Of a stretch of DNA of 7,173 nucleotides, positions 1 through 6,004 are shown one piece after another. The notes beneath the pieces are model-generated. The model ran no database searches and had not been told where the DNA came from. It saw nothing but the letters and a program-made list of their open reading frames with translations. The stretch is from assembly GCA_025965815.1 (NCBI GenBank), contig JAOPWF010000051.1:1-7173 (forward strand). The letters run 5' to 3'. A program made the position numbers and the translations under genes. Position 1 is the stretch's first letter, and each line of letters opens with the position of its first letter. This DNA comes from Mycobacterium sp. (GTDB taxonomy: Bacteria; Actinomycetota; Actinomycetes; Mycobacteriales; Mycobacteriaceae).

Positions 1-318
1 CTGGGCGCGGTCATGTTCGTCGCGATCGTCCCGCTGTGGCGCTATCGCGTGCACCGATGGGATATCAGCCCGCAGGCCGTGTTCACCCGCTCTGGGTGGC
101 TGGTGCAGGAACGGCGGATAGCGCCGATCTCGCGGGTGCAGACCGTCGACACCTACCGCGGGCCGCTGGACCGGGTGTTCGGGCTGGCCAACGTTACGGT
201 CACCACCGCCTCGTCGGCAGGCGCGGTGCGCATCATCGCGCTGGACTCCGCGGTCGCCGACGACATCGCGGCCCGGCTGACCGACATCGCCGCGATCGGC
301 ACGGAGGACGCCACGTGA
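1..318 (+). CDS. PH-domain membrane protein, YdbS-like (5' end outside window)
   Basis: This is the C-terminal part of a small membrane protein of the bacterial PH-domain family (bPH_2, formerly DUF304). The reading frame is open from base 1, so the gene begins upstream; the Met at base 13 lies inside a hydrophobic stretch (LGAVMFVAIVPLW) that looks like the end of a membrane helix, not a true N-terminus. After it comes a typical bPH_2 stretch: WDISPQAVFTRSGWLVQERRI, then RVQTVD, then an RVFGLANVTVTTAS-like segment. YdbS proteins are usually about 160 aa, so about 105 residues and most of the PH domain are visible. The TGA overlaps the GTG start of the next gene, which encodes the larger YdbT-like partner, so the two are almost certainly cotranscribed and translationally coupled. 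The YdbS/YdbT pair is widespread in Gram-positive bacteria, but its biochemical role is not established. Confidence 0.85.
   Translation: MGAVMFVAIVPLWRYRVHRWDISPQAVFTRSGWLVQERRIAPISRVQTVDTYRGPLDRVFGLANVTVTTASSAGAVRIIALDSAVADDIAARLTDIAAIGTEDAT
303..307 (+). promoter_or_regulatory. Ribosome binding site deciding the GTG start of the YdbT-like gene
   Basis: GGAGG ends 7 nt before GTG 315-317 and lies within the last codons of the upstream gene. It supports this start over any upstream in-frame codon, although the frame is open back to base 36 and beyond. Confidence 0.7.
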
Positions 319-1811
319 CCTCGGCCCCGCCGGCCGTCCCGGTCGACGTCTGGCAGCGGCTCAGCCCGCGGATGCTGCTCGTGCATCCGGTGCACGAGGT
401 GCTGCGCCAGCTGCCGCTGCTGATCGGATCGTTCGTGCTTGGCTCGGCGACCGGCAACCCGGTGTGGTCGTTGGGTGCGCTAGGGCTGCTGGTGGCGTTC
501 GGCCTTGCCCGGTGGTTCACCACCAGCTACCGCATCGACTCGGAGAACGTCGCGCTGCGCACCGGTGTGCTGCACCGCAAGGTGCTCTCGGTGCCGCGCA
601 ACCGGATCCGCGCGGTGGAGACCGACGCCCGGCTGCTGCACCGGCTGCTCGGCCTCACCGTCTTGCGGGTCAGTACCGGCCAGGAGGCCAAGCGCGAGGG
701 CGAGTTCGTGCTCGATGCGGTCGAGGCGGAGCAGGTGCCGCGGCTGCGGTCGGTACTGCTGGCTGGCGCGGCTGCCCCAACAGCCGACGACGCTCCGTAC
801 GACCCCGAACCCGCGGGGCAACTGCTGGCGCGCTGGCAGCCGTCCTGGCTGCGGTACAGTCCGGTGAGCGTCACCGGCCTGGCGATGATCCTGGCCGCAG
901 TCGGGTTGGGATACCAGTCGGGTATCGTTGTGGCGCTACAGAATTCGAGGGCAGCGCAGTCTGGACTGGACACGGCGGAGCGGTTCGGGGTGGCCGCCAG
1001 TGTGGCCGTGGCGGCGGTGGTCGTGGTGCTGGCGTCGGTGGTGCTTGCGGTGCTCCGCTCCTTGCTGACCTACGGAAACCTGGAACTGCGGCGCTCGCGG
1101 ATCGGCGGAGCGGACGTGCTGCATCTGCGGCACGGCCTGCTGCGGGTGCGCGAGCACACCTTCGACATGCGACGGCTGCGCGGCGGGACACTGCGCGAGG
1201 CGCTGCTGGTGCGCACGCTCGGCGGCGCCCGCCTGGACGCCGTGATGACCGGGGTCAACGGTGCGGGTGAGGCCTCGCTGCTGCTGCCGCCGTGCCCGGC
1301 GGACACCGCGCAGACGGTGCTCGCCGAGTTGATCTCGAACAACGACGCGGTCCGCGGACCGTTGCGCGCTCACGGTCCGTCGGCGGCCCGCAGGCGCTGG
1401 ACTCGCGCCCTGGTGCTGCCCGTGGTGCTCCTCGTCGCGGTGGTCGCGGTCGCGCTGACGGCGGGTGTGCCGGGGTGGCTGTGGCCGGTCTGGGTGATGC
1501 TCACGGTGTGCTGTGCCCTGTTGGCCGCGGACCGGGTGCGGTCGCTGGGGCACCGGGTCGACGGCCGGTGGCTGGTCGCCCGGGCGGGCAGTCTGGAGCG
1601 CCGGCGCGACTGCATCGCCGCCGCCGGGATCATCGGCTGGACGGTGCGCCAGACCCTGTTCCAGCGCCGCGTGGGCGTGGCCACCCTGGTCGCGGCCACC
1701 GCCGCGGGCACCAAGCGCTATCAGGTGATCGACGTTCCGGCGGAGTTGGCGTGGTCGATCGCGGGGACCGCGTCGCCGTGGGTGGCCGACAGTGAATGGG
1801 CGCACAGGTAG
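315..1811 (+). CDS. PH-domain membrane protein with three bPH_2 repeats, YdbT-like
   Basis: A 498-residue integral membrane protein of the YdbT type. The start is GTG at 315, which overlaps the upstream stop as GTGA and has GGAGG 7 nt before it; an ATG at 372 is a weaker alternative. A paired hydrophobic segment (about residues 33-66) precedes bPH_2 repeat 1 (about 66-145; SYRIDSENVALRTGVLHRKV and RLLGLTVLRVSTG). A second membrane pair lies at about 186-208 and 224-249, followed by repeat 2 (YGNLELRRSRIGGADVLHLR onwards). A third hydrophobic pair at about 364-405 precedes repeat 3 (about 413-490; HRVDGRWLVARAGSLERRRD). The order membrane pair then PH repeat, three times, suggests internal triplication. 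Such proteins are thought to act at the membrane, and in Bacillus the ydbST pair has been linked to resistance to antimicrobial peptides; I cannot tell whether this applies here. It forms an operon with the partial gene upstream. Confidence 0.88.
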   Translation: MTSAPPAVPVDVWQRLSPRMLLVHPVHEVLRQLPLLIGSFVLGSATGNPVWSLGALGLLVAFGLARWFTTSYRIDSENVALRTGVLHRKVLSVPRNRIRAVETDARLLHRLLGLTVLRVSTGQEAKREGEFVLDAVEAEQVPRLRSVLLAGAAAPTADDAPYDPEPAGQLLARWQPSWLRYSPVSVTGLAMILAAVGLGYQSGIVVALQNSRAAQSGLDTAERFGVAASVAVAAVVVVLASVVLAVLRSLLTYGNLELRRSRIGGADVLHLRHGLLRVREHTFDMRRLRGGTLREALLVRTLGGARLDAVMTGVNGAGEASLLLPPCPADTAQTVLAELISNNDAVRGPLRAHGPSAARRRWTRALVLPVVLLVAVVAVALTAGVPGWLWPVWVMLTVCCALLAADRVRSLGHRVDGRWLVARAGSLERRRDCIAAAGIIGWTVRQTLFQRRVGVATLVAATAAGTKRYQVIDVPAELAWSIAGTASPWVADSEWAHR

Positions 1812-1856
1812 ATCCCCGGACGCTTCGCTCCAGCCCGCCGGACCAACTGTGCCAAG

Positions 1857-1891
1857 TTGCGCCGCCACCTCGGCGGTTTACTGTCGCACCA
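1857..1891 (+). promoter_or_regulatory. Predicted promoter of the HAD gene, leaderless
   Basis: A -35-like TTGCGC (1857-1862), a 16-nt spacer and a -10 TACTGT (1879-1884, fits TANNNT) place the transcription start about 7 nt downstream, at 1891, which is the A of the ATG. No Shine-Dalgarno sequence precedes this ATG. The spacer holds a short perfect inverted repeat, CCGCC (1862-1866) and GGCGG (1872-1876), which could be a regulatory site or GC-rich chance. Confidence 0.5.
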
Positions 1892-2709
1892 TGGCGGTCG
1901 GTGGAGTGCTGTTCGACATCGATGGCGTCCTCACGACTTCGTGGGAGCCCATCGACGGTGCGGCCGGAACGCTGCAAGTGCTGGCGGACAACCAGATTGC
2001 GCGGTCCTACCTGACCAACACCACCGCGCGCACCCGCCAGCAGATCTCCGACAAGTTGATCGCGGCCGGGATGGATGTGCACCCCGACGAGGTCATCACC
2101 GCGGCGGTGTTGACGGCCGACTTCGTCCGTAGCCGCTACCCCGACGCCCGGTGCTTTCTGGTCAACAGCGGCCAGATCGCCGAGGACATGCCGGGTATTG
2201 AGATCGTCGACTCGGGCGCCTTCAGCGCGGGCACCATCCCCGACACCCCGGACGTGGTGCTGCTGGGCGGCGCCGGACCCGAGTACGACCACACCACCCT
2301 GAGCCGGGTCTACGACAGGATGGCGCAGGGCGTGCCGGTGGTCGCCATGCACCGCAGCACGTCATGGAACACCACCGAAGGACTGCGTATCGACACCGGC
2401 ATGTACCTGATCGGCATGGAGGAGACATCGGGCCGCAAGGCCACCGCCGTCGGCAAGCCCGCGCCGGCAGGATTCCTCGCTGCCGCCGGCAGGCTCGGCG
2501 TCGACCCCGACGAGATGTACATGATCGGCGACGACCTCAACAACGACGTGCTGGCCGCCCAGGTGGTCGGGATGACCGGTGTGCTGGTGCGCACCGGCAA
2601 GTTCCGCCAGGACACGCTGGACCGTTGGGCCGCAGACGAATTCGCTATGCAGCCGAACCACGTGATCGACTCGGTGGCGGACCTGCCGGAGCTGCTGGGG
2701 CTCTCCTAG
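1891..2709 (+). CDS. HAD-superfamily hydrolase, LHPP/TIGR01458-like phosphatase
   Basis: A 272-residue cytoplasmic phosphatase of the HAD superfamily, type IIA cap. All four HAD motifs are present: motif I FDIDGVL with nucleophile Asp9 and general acid Asp11, motif II YLTN with Thr42, motif III Lys189 in GKPAP, and motif IV IGDDLNND with Asp214/Asp215 for Mg2+. The C-terminal run IGDD..ND..AAQ..GM..VLVRTGKFR closely resembles LHPP (phospholysine phosphohistidine inorganic pyrophosphate phosphatase), so a small phosphorylated molecule or phosphoamino acid is the likely substrate; the true one cannot be read from sequence. The frame is open upstream to an ATG at 1792 inside the previous gene, but that would add 33 non-homologous residues; ATG 1891 gives the proper family N-terminus and sits at a predicted transcription start. 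It converges with the helicase gene, and its TAG overlaps the helicase stop. Confidence 0.9.
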   Translation: MAVGGVLFDIDGVLTTSWEPIDGAAGTLQVLADNQIARSYLTNTTARTRQQISDKLIAAGMDVHPDEVITAAVLTADFVRSRYPDARCFLVNSGQIAEDMPGIEIVDSGAFSAGTIPDTPDVVLLGGAGPEYDHTTLSRVYDRMAQGVPVVAMHRSTSWNTTEGLRIDTGMYLIGMEETSGRKATAVGKPAPAGFLAAAGRLGVDPDEMYMIGDDLNNDVLAAQVVGMTGVLVRTGKFRQDTLDRWAADEFAMQPNHVIDSVADLPELLGLS

Positions 2710-4388
2710 CGCAGACTCCGGACCGCCTCGATGCGGGCCTGAAGCTGCACGGACGAGGCCGCGGCCACCGGCGGGCCGCCGCATACCCGGCGCAGTTCGT
2801 TGTGAATCCAGCCGTGCGGCTTACCAGTGCGGTGATGCGCTGCCGACACCAACGCGTTGAGTTCGCGGCGCAGTTCGCGGATCTGCCCGTGTGTCGTCGG
2901 CGGCGCGACGTCGGGCCCATTCACCGTGCGCCGTTGCAGCTGCTCGTCTTGGCGTCGGCGCAGCAGGTCGCGCATCTGATCGGAGTCCAGCAGTCCCGGG
3001 ATGCCCAGGTAGTCCGCCTCTTCCGCGCTGCCGGCCGGTGTGGCGGTGCCGAACGAGGAGCCGTCGAAAATGACCTGGTCCAGTTCGGCGTCGGCGCCCA
3101 GCGCGACGAAGCCGGTGTCCTCGTCGGTCGGCTCGGATCGGCGCCGCTCGATGAGTTCCTCGTCGCCCAGCGATTCGCGATGCGGCTTGCCGAGCACGTG
3201 ATTGCGCTGCGCCTCCAGCTCGCTGGCCAGCTGCAGCAACGTCGGCACCGACGGCAGGAAGATGCTGGCCGTCTCGCCCGGCTGACGGGACCGCACGAAC
3301 CGGCCGATGGCCTGGGCGAAGAACAACGGTGTCGATGCGCTCGTGGCGTACACGCCGACTGCCAGCCGTGGCACGTCGACGCCCTCGGAGACCATCCGGA
3401 CGGCGACGATCCACGGGCTGGTTCCGCGCGCGAATGCGCTGATGCGGTCCGAGGATCCGGGATCGTCGGACAGCACCACCGCCGGAGCCTCGCCGGTGAG
3501 CGCCTCGAGCACCGACGCGTACGTGCGGGCGGCGGCCTGATCGGAGGCGATGACCATGCCGCCGGCGTCGTGGACGCCGTTGGCGCGCAGCTGTCGCAGC
3601 CGGGTGTCGGCGGCCTGTAGCACCGCCGGTATCCACTCGCCGTTGGGGTCGAGCACCGTCCGCCACGCCCGGCTGGTCTGCTCGGCGCTGAGCGGCTCAC
3701 CGAGCCGGGCGGCGTGCTCCTCACCCGCGCTGTCGCGCCAGCGGGCTTCGCCCGAGTAGGCCAGGAACACCACCGGCCGAACCACGCCGTCGGCGAGCGC
3801 CTCGGAGTAGCCGTAGGTGTGGTCGGCCTCCGAGCGCATCAGCCCGTCAGCGTCGGGTGCGTAGGTGACGAACGGGATGGCGGCGTCGTCGCTGCGGAAC
3901 GGTGTACCGGTCAGCGCCAGCCGTCGCGTCGCATCGTCGAATGCCTCGCGGATCGCCTCGCCCCAACTCTTGGCGTCACCGCCGTGGTGGATCTCGTCGA
4001 AGATCACCAGCGTCTTGTGGTTCTCGGTGCGCACCCGGTGGCGGGTCGGATGGCTGGCGACCTGGGCGTAGGTGACGACGACACCGTGGTACTCCGCGGA
4101 CGTCATTGCGGCGGAATTGCTGAACCGGGGATCCAGCGCGATGCCCACGGCCGCGGCGGCCAGCGCCCACTGGACCTTCAGGTGCTCGGTGGGCACGACG
4201 ACGGTGATCTTCTGCACGACGCCTTCGGCCAGCAGTTCTGCGGCGACACGCAAGGCAAACGCCGTCTTACCCGAGCCCGGGGTTGCGACAGCCAGAAAAT
4301 CCCGCGGCTTGGTGGTCAGATACCGCACCAAAGCCCGACGTTGCCAGCCCCGCAAAGTCTGGGTGCTGGGCGCTTCACCAGCCCGCAC
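2706..4388 (-). CDS. Superfamily 2 DEAD/DEAH-box helicase (ResIII/SSL2-like)
   Basis: A 560-residue ATP-dependent nucleic-acid helicase or translocase of superfamily 2. Motifs in order: a Q-motif-like LRGWQRRAL (12-20); Walker A ATPGSGKT (35-42); motif Ia VVPTEHLKVQW (64-74); motif II DEIHH (131-135, a DEAH-like variant); motif III LTGTPFR (159-165); the start of helicase domain 2 at GMVIASD (about 277-283); motif V MVSEGVDVP (332-340); and motif VI QAIGRFVR (359-366, arginine finger). The core ends near residue 400. The last 160 residues are charged and not recognisable, with no nuclease or methylase motifs, so this is not a complete restriction subunit. The start is GTG at 4388 with AGGAG 7 nt upstream. 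It lies 80 nt downstream of the cupin on the same strand and could be cotranscribed or use its own weak promoter. DNA repair or RNA remodelling are both possible; the substrate is unknown. Confidence 0.88.
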   Translation of the reverse strand: MRAGEAPSTQTLRGWQRRALVRYLTTKPRDFLAVATPGSGKTAFALRVAAELLAEGVVQKITVVVPTEHLKVQWALAAAAVGIALDPRFSNSAAMTSAEYHGVVVTYAQVASHPTRHRVRTENHKTLVIFDEIHHGGDAKSWGEAIREAFDDATRRLALTGTPFRSDDAAIPFVTYAPDADGLMRSEADHTYGYSEALADGVVRPVVFLAYSGEARWRDSAGEEHAARLGEPLSAEQTSRAWRTVLDPNGEWIPAVLQAADTRLRQLRANGVHDAGGMVIASDQAAARTYASVLEALTGEAPAVVLSDDPGSSDRISAFARGTSPWIVAVRMVSEGVDVPRLAVGVYATSASTPLFFAQAIGRFVRSRQPGETASIFLPSVPTLLQLASELEAQRNHVLGKPHRESLGDEELIERRRSEPTDEDTGFVALGADAELDQVIFDGSSFGTATPAGSAEEADYLGIPGLLDSDQMRDLLRRRQDEQLQRRTVNGPDVAPPTTHGQIRELRRELNALVSAAHHRTGKPHGWIHNELRRVCGGPPVAAASSVQLQARIEAVRSLR

Positions 4389-4395
4389 CCGAAGA

Positions 4396-4400
4396 CTCCT
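4396..4400 (-). promoter_or_regulatory. Ribosome binding site deciding the GTG start of the helicase
   Basis: On the minus strand AGGAG lies 7 nt before GTG 4388-4386. This is the best start in the frame and keeps the Q-motif-like segment close to the N-terminus, as usual for the family. Confidence 0.65.
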
Positions 4401-4408
4401 ATCTGGTC

Positions 4409-4444
4409 GAGGTGCAGTCTAAGCCAAGGTGTTACGTCTGCGCA
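4409..4444 (-). promoter_or_regulatory. Possible weak promoter of the helicase gene
   Basis: A minus-strand TAGACT (4421-4416) fits the mycobacterial TANNNT -10 pattern and would start RNA near 4409, about 20 nt before the GTG and with the AGGAG inside the leader. The -35 region (about 4444-4439, TGCGCA) is poor. The alternative is read-through from the SDR-cupin transcript across the 80-nt gap. Confidence 0.3.
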
Positions 4445-4468
4445 TCTCGCCAGGACGTGTCGGGCGCG

Positions 4469-4966
4469 TCACTCGATGAAGAAGTTGTCGTTCTTGATGA
4501 ACCACTCTCGGCGTTCATCGTCGGTCAGGTCGGCCAGCTGGGCGAAGCCCTCGAAGTAGGCCTCGCGCGGCGCGCCAGGAGCAAACAGCATCAAGATCGA
4601 CGCGGGCGTGTCGGCCTCGTTGCGGAAACCGTGGATGCCGCCCGGCGGCACGTAAAGGAAGTCGCCCTGATTGCCGTCGATCCAGTCGGTGCCGTCGTAC
4701 ATCCTCATCGTGCCTGACAGCACGAAGAACGCCTCCGACATCGCGCGGTGGAAGTGCGGCCCTGGTCCGCCCCCCGCCGGAGCGATGTCGACGCGGTACA
4801 GGCCGTAGTCGCCGCCGGTGGCCTGCTGGTTGGCGAGGTAGTGGTATTTGATGAGACCGAACGAGTCGTAGTCCGGCGGCTCGTCACCGCGGCGAAGCCA
4901 GGCGCTGACCTCCGGATCGTCGCGCGTATACCGGGGCGGTGGGTATGACGGTACGACGAGTGACAT
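4469..4966 (-). CDS. Single-domain cupin protein
   Basis: A 165-residue cytoplasmic protein with one cupin beta-barrel. Motif 1 reads GPHFHRAMSEAFFVLSG and gives metal ligands His71, His73 and Glu78; motif 2 reads GDFLYVPPGGIHGFRN and gives His112. The complete 3-His/1-Glu set predicts a bound divalent metal (Fe, Mn, Zn or Ni). The family includes dioxygenases, isomerases and small-molecule-binding proteins, so the reaction cannot be named. The N-terminus is rich in Pro and Tyr (SYPPPRYTRDDPEV), and the C-terminal tail (LTDDERREWFIKNDNFFIE) is acidic and aromatic. ATG 4966 lies 18 nt after the SDR stop with only a poor ribosome site (TGGGG directly before the ATG), so translation probably depends on coupling to the SDR. 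The shared operon suggests that it acts on the same substrate class as the SDR, or protects the cell from the same compound. Confidence 0.88.
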   Translation of the reverse strand: MSLVVPSYPPPRYTRDDPEVSAWLRRGDEPPDYDSFGLIKYHYLANQQATGGDYGLYRVDIAPAGGGPGPHFHRAMSEAFFVLSGTMRMYDGTDWIDGNQGDFLYVPPGGIHGFRNEADTPASILMLFAPGAPREAYFEGFAQLADLTDDERREWFIKNDNFFIE

Positions 4967-4984
4967 CCCCAGCAGTCTGCCGCA

Positions 4985-5896
4985 TCAGCCGATGGGATAC
5001 ACCACCCCGGTCAGCTCCTCGGAGACCGCCCACAGTCGGCGCTGCAGGGCCGCGTCGTGCGACTGGTCGCTGGAGGCCACCAGCTTCGGGTATCCGCGCT
5101 GCTGCCCGAATCCGTCGGGGCCGTAGTACTGGCCGCCGAGCACAGCGGGGTCGGTGGCGGCCCGCAGCGTCGGCAGTACGCCCATGTCGGCACCCTGGAA
5201 CAACGGAGCCACCACGGCGACGCCGCCGCGCAGGAGCGGTGGCATGTTGCGCATCAGTTCGGTGTTGGAGCCGCCGGGGTGCGCGGCCGCGGCGATCGTC
5301 GTCCCGTGGGAAGCCAGCCGGCGTTGCAGTTCGTAGGTGAACAGCAGGTTGGCCAGCTTCGACTGCCCGTAGGCCCCCACCCTGCTGTAGCTGTGCTCCC
5401 ACTGCAGATCGTCGAAGTGGATGGCGGCGCGGATGCGGTGCCCGACGCTGCTGACGGTCACCACCCGCGAACCAGGTACCGGCAGCAGGCGATCCAGCAG
5501 CAGGCCGGTCAGCGCGAAGTGGCCGAGGTGGTTGGTGCCGAATTGCAGTTCGAAACCGTCCTTGGTTGTTCCTTTCGGCGTGTACATCACGCCGGCGTTG
5601 TTGATCAGCAGGTGGATCACGTCGTGCTTGGACCGCAGTTCCTCGGCGGCGGCCCGGATGGAGTCCAGCGAGGTCAGGTCGAGTTCCTGCAGCGTCACGG
5701 CGGCGCCGGGGCTGGCCGCGACGATCTTCTGGGCGGCGTCTTTGCCCTTGTCGAGGTTGCGGACGGCCACCGTGACCTGGGCGCCGTGCGCGGCGAGCGC
5801 GGCGGCGGTTTCGAAGCCGAGACCGGTGTTGGCGCCGGTGACGACGGCGGTGCGGCCCGTCTGGTCGGGAATGTCGGCGGTGGTCCACTTGGCCAT
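4985..5896 (-). CDS. Short-chain dehydrogenase/reductase, Rv0439c-like
   Basis: A 303-residue classical SDR oxidoreductase that interconverts a carbonyl and an alcohol with NAD(P)H. The cofactor-binding glycine motif is TGANTGLG (20-27), followed by Arg46 in VAVRN, which suggests NADP(H) preference. NNAG is at 99-102. The catalytic tetrad is visible as Asn122, Ser149/Ser150 (VSSVGH), Tyr176 and Lys180 (YGQSK), with HPGG downstream. The overall pattern resembles retinol dehydrogenase/protochlorophyllide-reductase-like SDRs and the mycobacterial Rv0439c family, a known groEL2 neighbour. ATG 5896 has a strong ribosome site (AAGGAG, 5908-5903, 6 nt away). It is divergent from the TetR gene and has a near-consensus promoter whose spacer contains an operator-like palindrome, so it is probably repressed until a ligand, perhaps its own substrate, is present. 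The cupin follows in the same operon. The natural substrate is unknown. Confidence 0.92.
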   Translation of the reverse strand: MAKWTTADIPDQTGRTAVVTGANTGLGFETAAALAAHGAQVTVAVRNLDKGKDAAQKIVAASPGAAVTLQELDLTSLDSIRAAAEELRSKHDVIHLLINNAGVMYTPKGTTKDGFELQFGTNHLGHFALTGLLLDRLLPVPGSRVVTVSSVGHRIRAAIHFDDLQWEHSYSRVGAYGQSKLANLLFTYELQRRLASHGTTIAAAAHPGGSNTELMRNMPPLLRGGVAVVAPLFQGADMGVLPTLRAATDPAVLGGQYYGPDGFGQQRGYPKLVASSDQSHDAALQRRLWAVSEELTGVVYPIG

Positions 5897-5924
5897 GGGT
5901 GTCTCCTTACTAGAATGTAAACGG
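5889..5924 (+). promoter_or_regulatory. Predicted promoter of the TetR gene
   Basis: A -10 TAGAAT (5911-5916) fits TANNNT, and TTGGCC (5889-5894) lies 16 bp upstream as a partial -35. The start would be about 5923-5924, at the edge of operator site 1, giving a leader of about 80 nt. The promoter overlaps the SDR ribosome site and first codons. No better -10 is seen nearer to the TetR gene. Confidence 0.45.
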
Positions 5925-5937
5925 GGCGAGGGCTCCG
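5921..5937 (+). promoter_or_regulatory. Candidate TetR operator, site 1
   Basis: It reads ACGGGGCGAGGGCTCCG, with imperfect dyad CGGGGC/GCTCCG around GAGG. It is identical to site 2 at 14 of 17 positions, and together with the flanking AA gives an 11-bp perfect inverted match between the two sites (5919-5929 and 5962-5972), 43 bp apart, about four helical turns. It covers the predicted TetR transcript start and the early SDR leader. Confidence 0.5.
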
Positions 5938-5940
5938 GTT

Positions 5941-5978
5941 GGATCCGACTATACGGAACGATCGCCCCGTTTTGTCAA
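5941..5978 (-). promoter_or_regulatory. Strong SDR promoter with a 19-bp spacer
   Basis: On the minus strand a perfect -35 TTGACA (5978-5973) and a -10 TATAGT (5953-5948) are separated by 19 bp, slightly longer than the ideal 17. The predicted start is near 5941, giving a leader of about 45 nt. The whole spacer is occupied by operator-like site 2, so a bound dimer would block RNA polymerase directly. Confidence 0.65.
5954..5970 (-). promoter_or_regulatory. Candidate TetR operator, site 2
   Basis: On the minus strand it reads ACGGGGCGATCGTTCCG. With one more base at 5953 it forms an 18-bp imperfect palindrome (ACGG..CGATCG..CCGT, 14 of 18 positions symmetric) centred between 5961 and 5962. 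Size and symmetry are typical of TetR-family operators, and it fills the SDR promoter spacer. It matches site 1 at 14 of 17 positions in the opposite orientation. Confidence 0.6.
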
Positions 5979-5987
5979 CGGCGATCG
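5959..5987 (+). repeat. 8-bp inverted repeat in the TetR leader
   Basis: CGATCGCC (5959-5966) and GGCGATCG (5980-5987) are perfectly complementary across a 13-nt loop. In the TetR transcript this would form a hairpin ending 3 nt before the ribosome site. Its left arm is part of operator site 2. Confidence 0.5.
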
Positions 5988-5990
5988 GGC

Positions 5991-5999
5991 GGAGGTGAT
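5991..5999 (+). promoter_or_regulatory. Extended ribosome binding site of the TetR gene
   Basis: GGAGGTGAT is a full match to the anti-Shine-Dalgarno end of 16S rRNA. The core GGAGG lies 9 nt before ATG 6005 and decides this start. Confidence 0.75.
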
Positions 6000-6004
6000 G
6001 TGAG

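Noticed and set aside
936..1868. Long minus-strand open frame (310 codons) opposite the YdbT-like gene
   Set aside because: The product is low-complexity Arg/His/Pro/Gln sequence without domains, as expected opposite a GC-rich gene; the plus-strand frame has clear family motifs.
1792..1890. Longer N-terminus for the HAD phosphatase from ATG 1792
   Set aside because: It would overlap the previous gene, has no ribosome site, and adds 33 residues before the motif I strand that family members lack.
2364..3620. Plus-strand open frame of 418 codons through the HAD end and opposite the helicase
   Set aside because: It overlaps two genes with intact motifs, has no ribosome site, and its product is compositionally biased without recognisable domains.
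4884..5888. Minus-strand open frame of 334 codons in another frame of the SDR gene
   Set aside because: An Arg-rich shadow frame; the real SDR frame carries the complete glycine motif and catalytic tetrad.
5998..6003. ATGTGA start-stop pair just before the TetR ATG
   Set aside because: It is only 2 nt from the GGAGG core, too close for initiation, and arises from the extended anti-SD match GGAGGTGAT.
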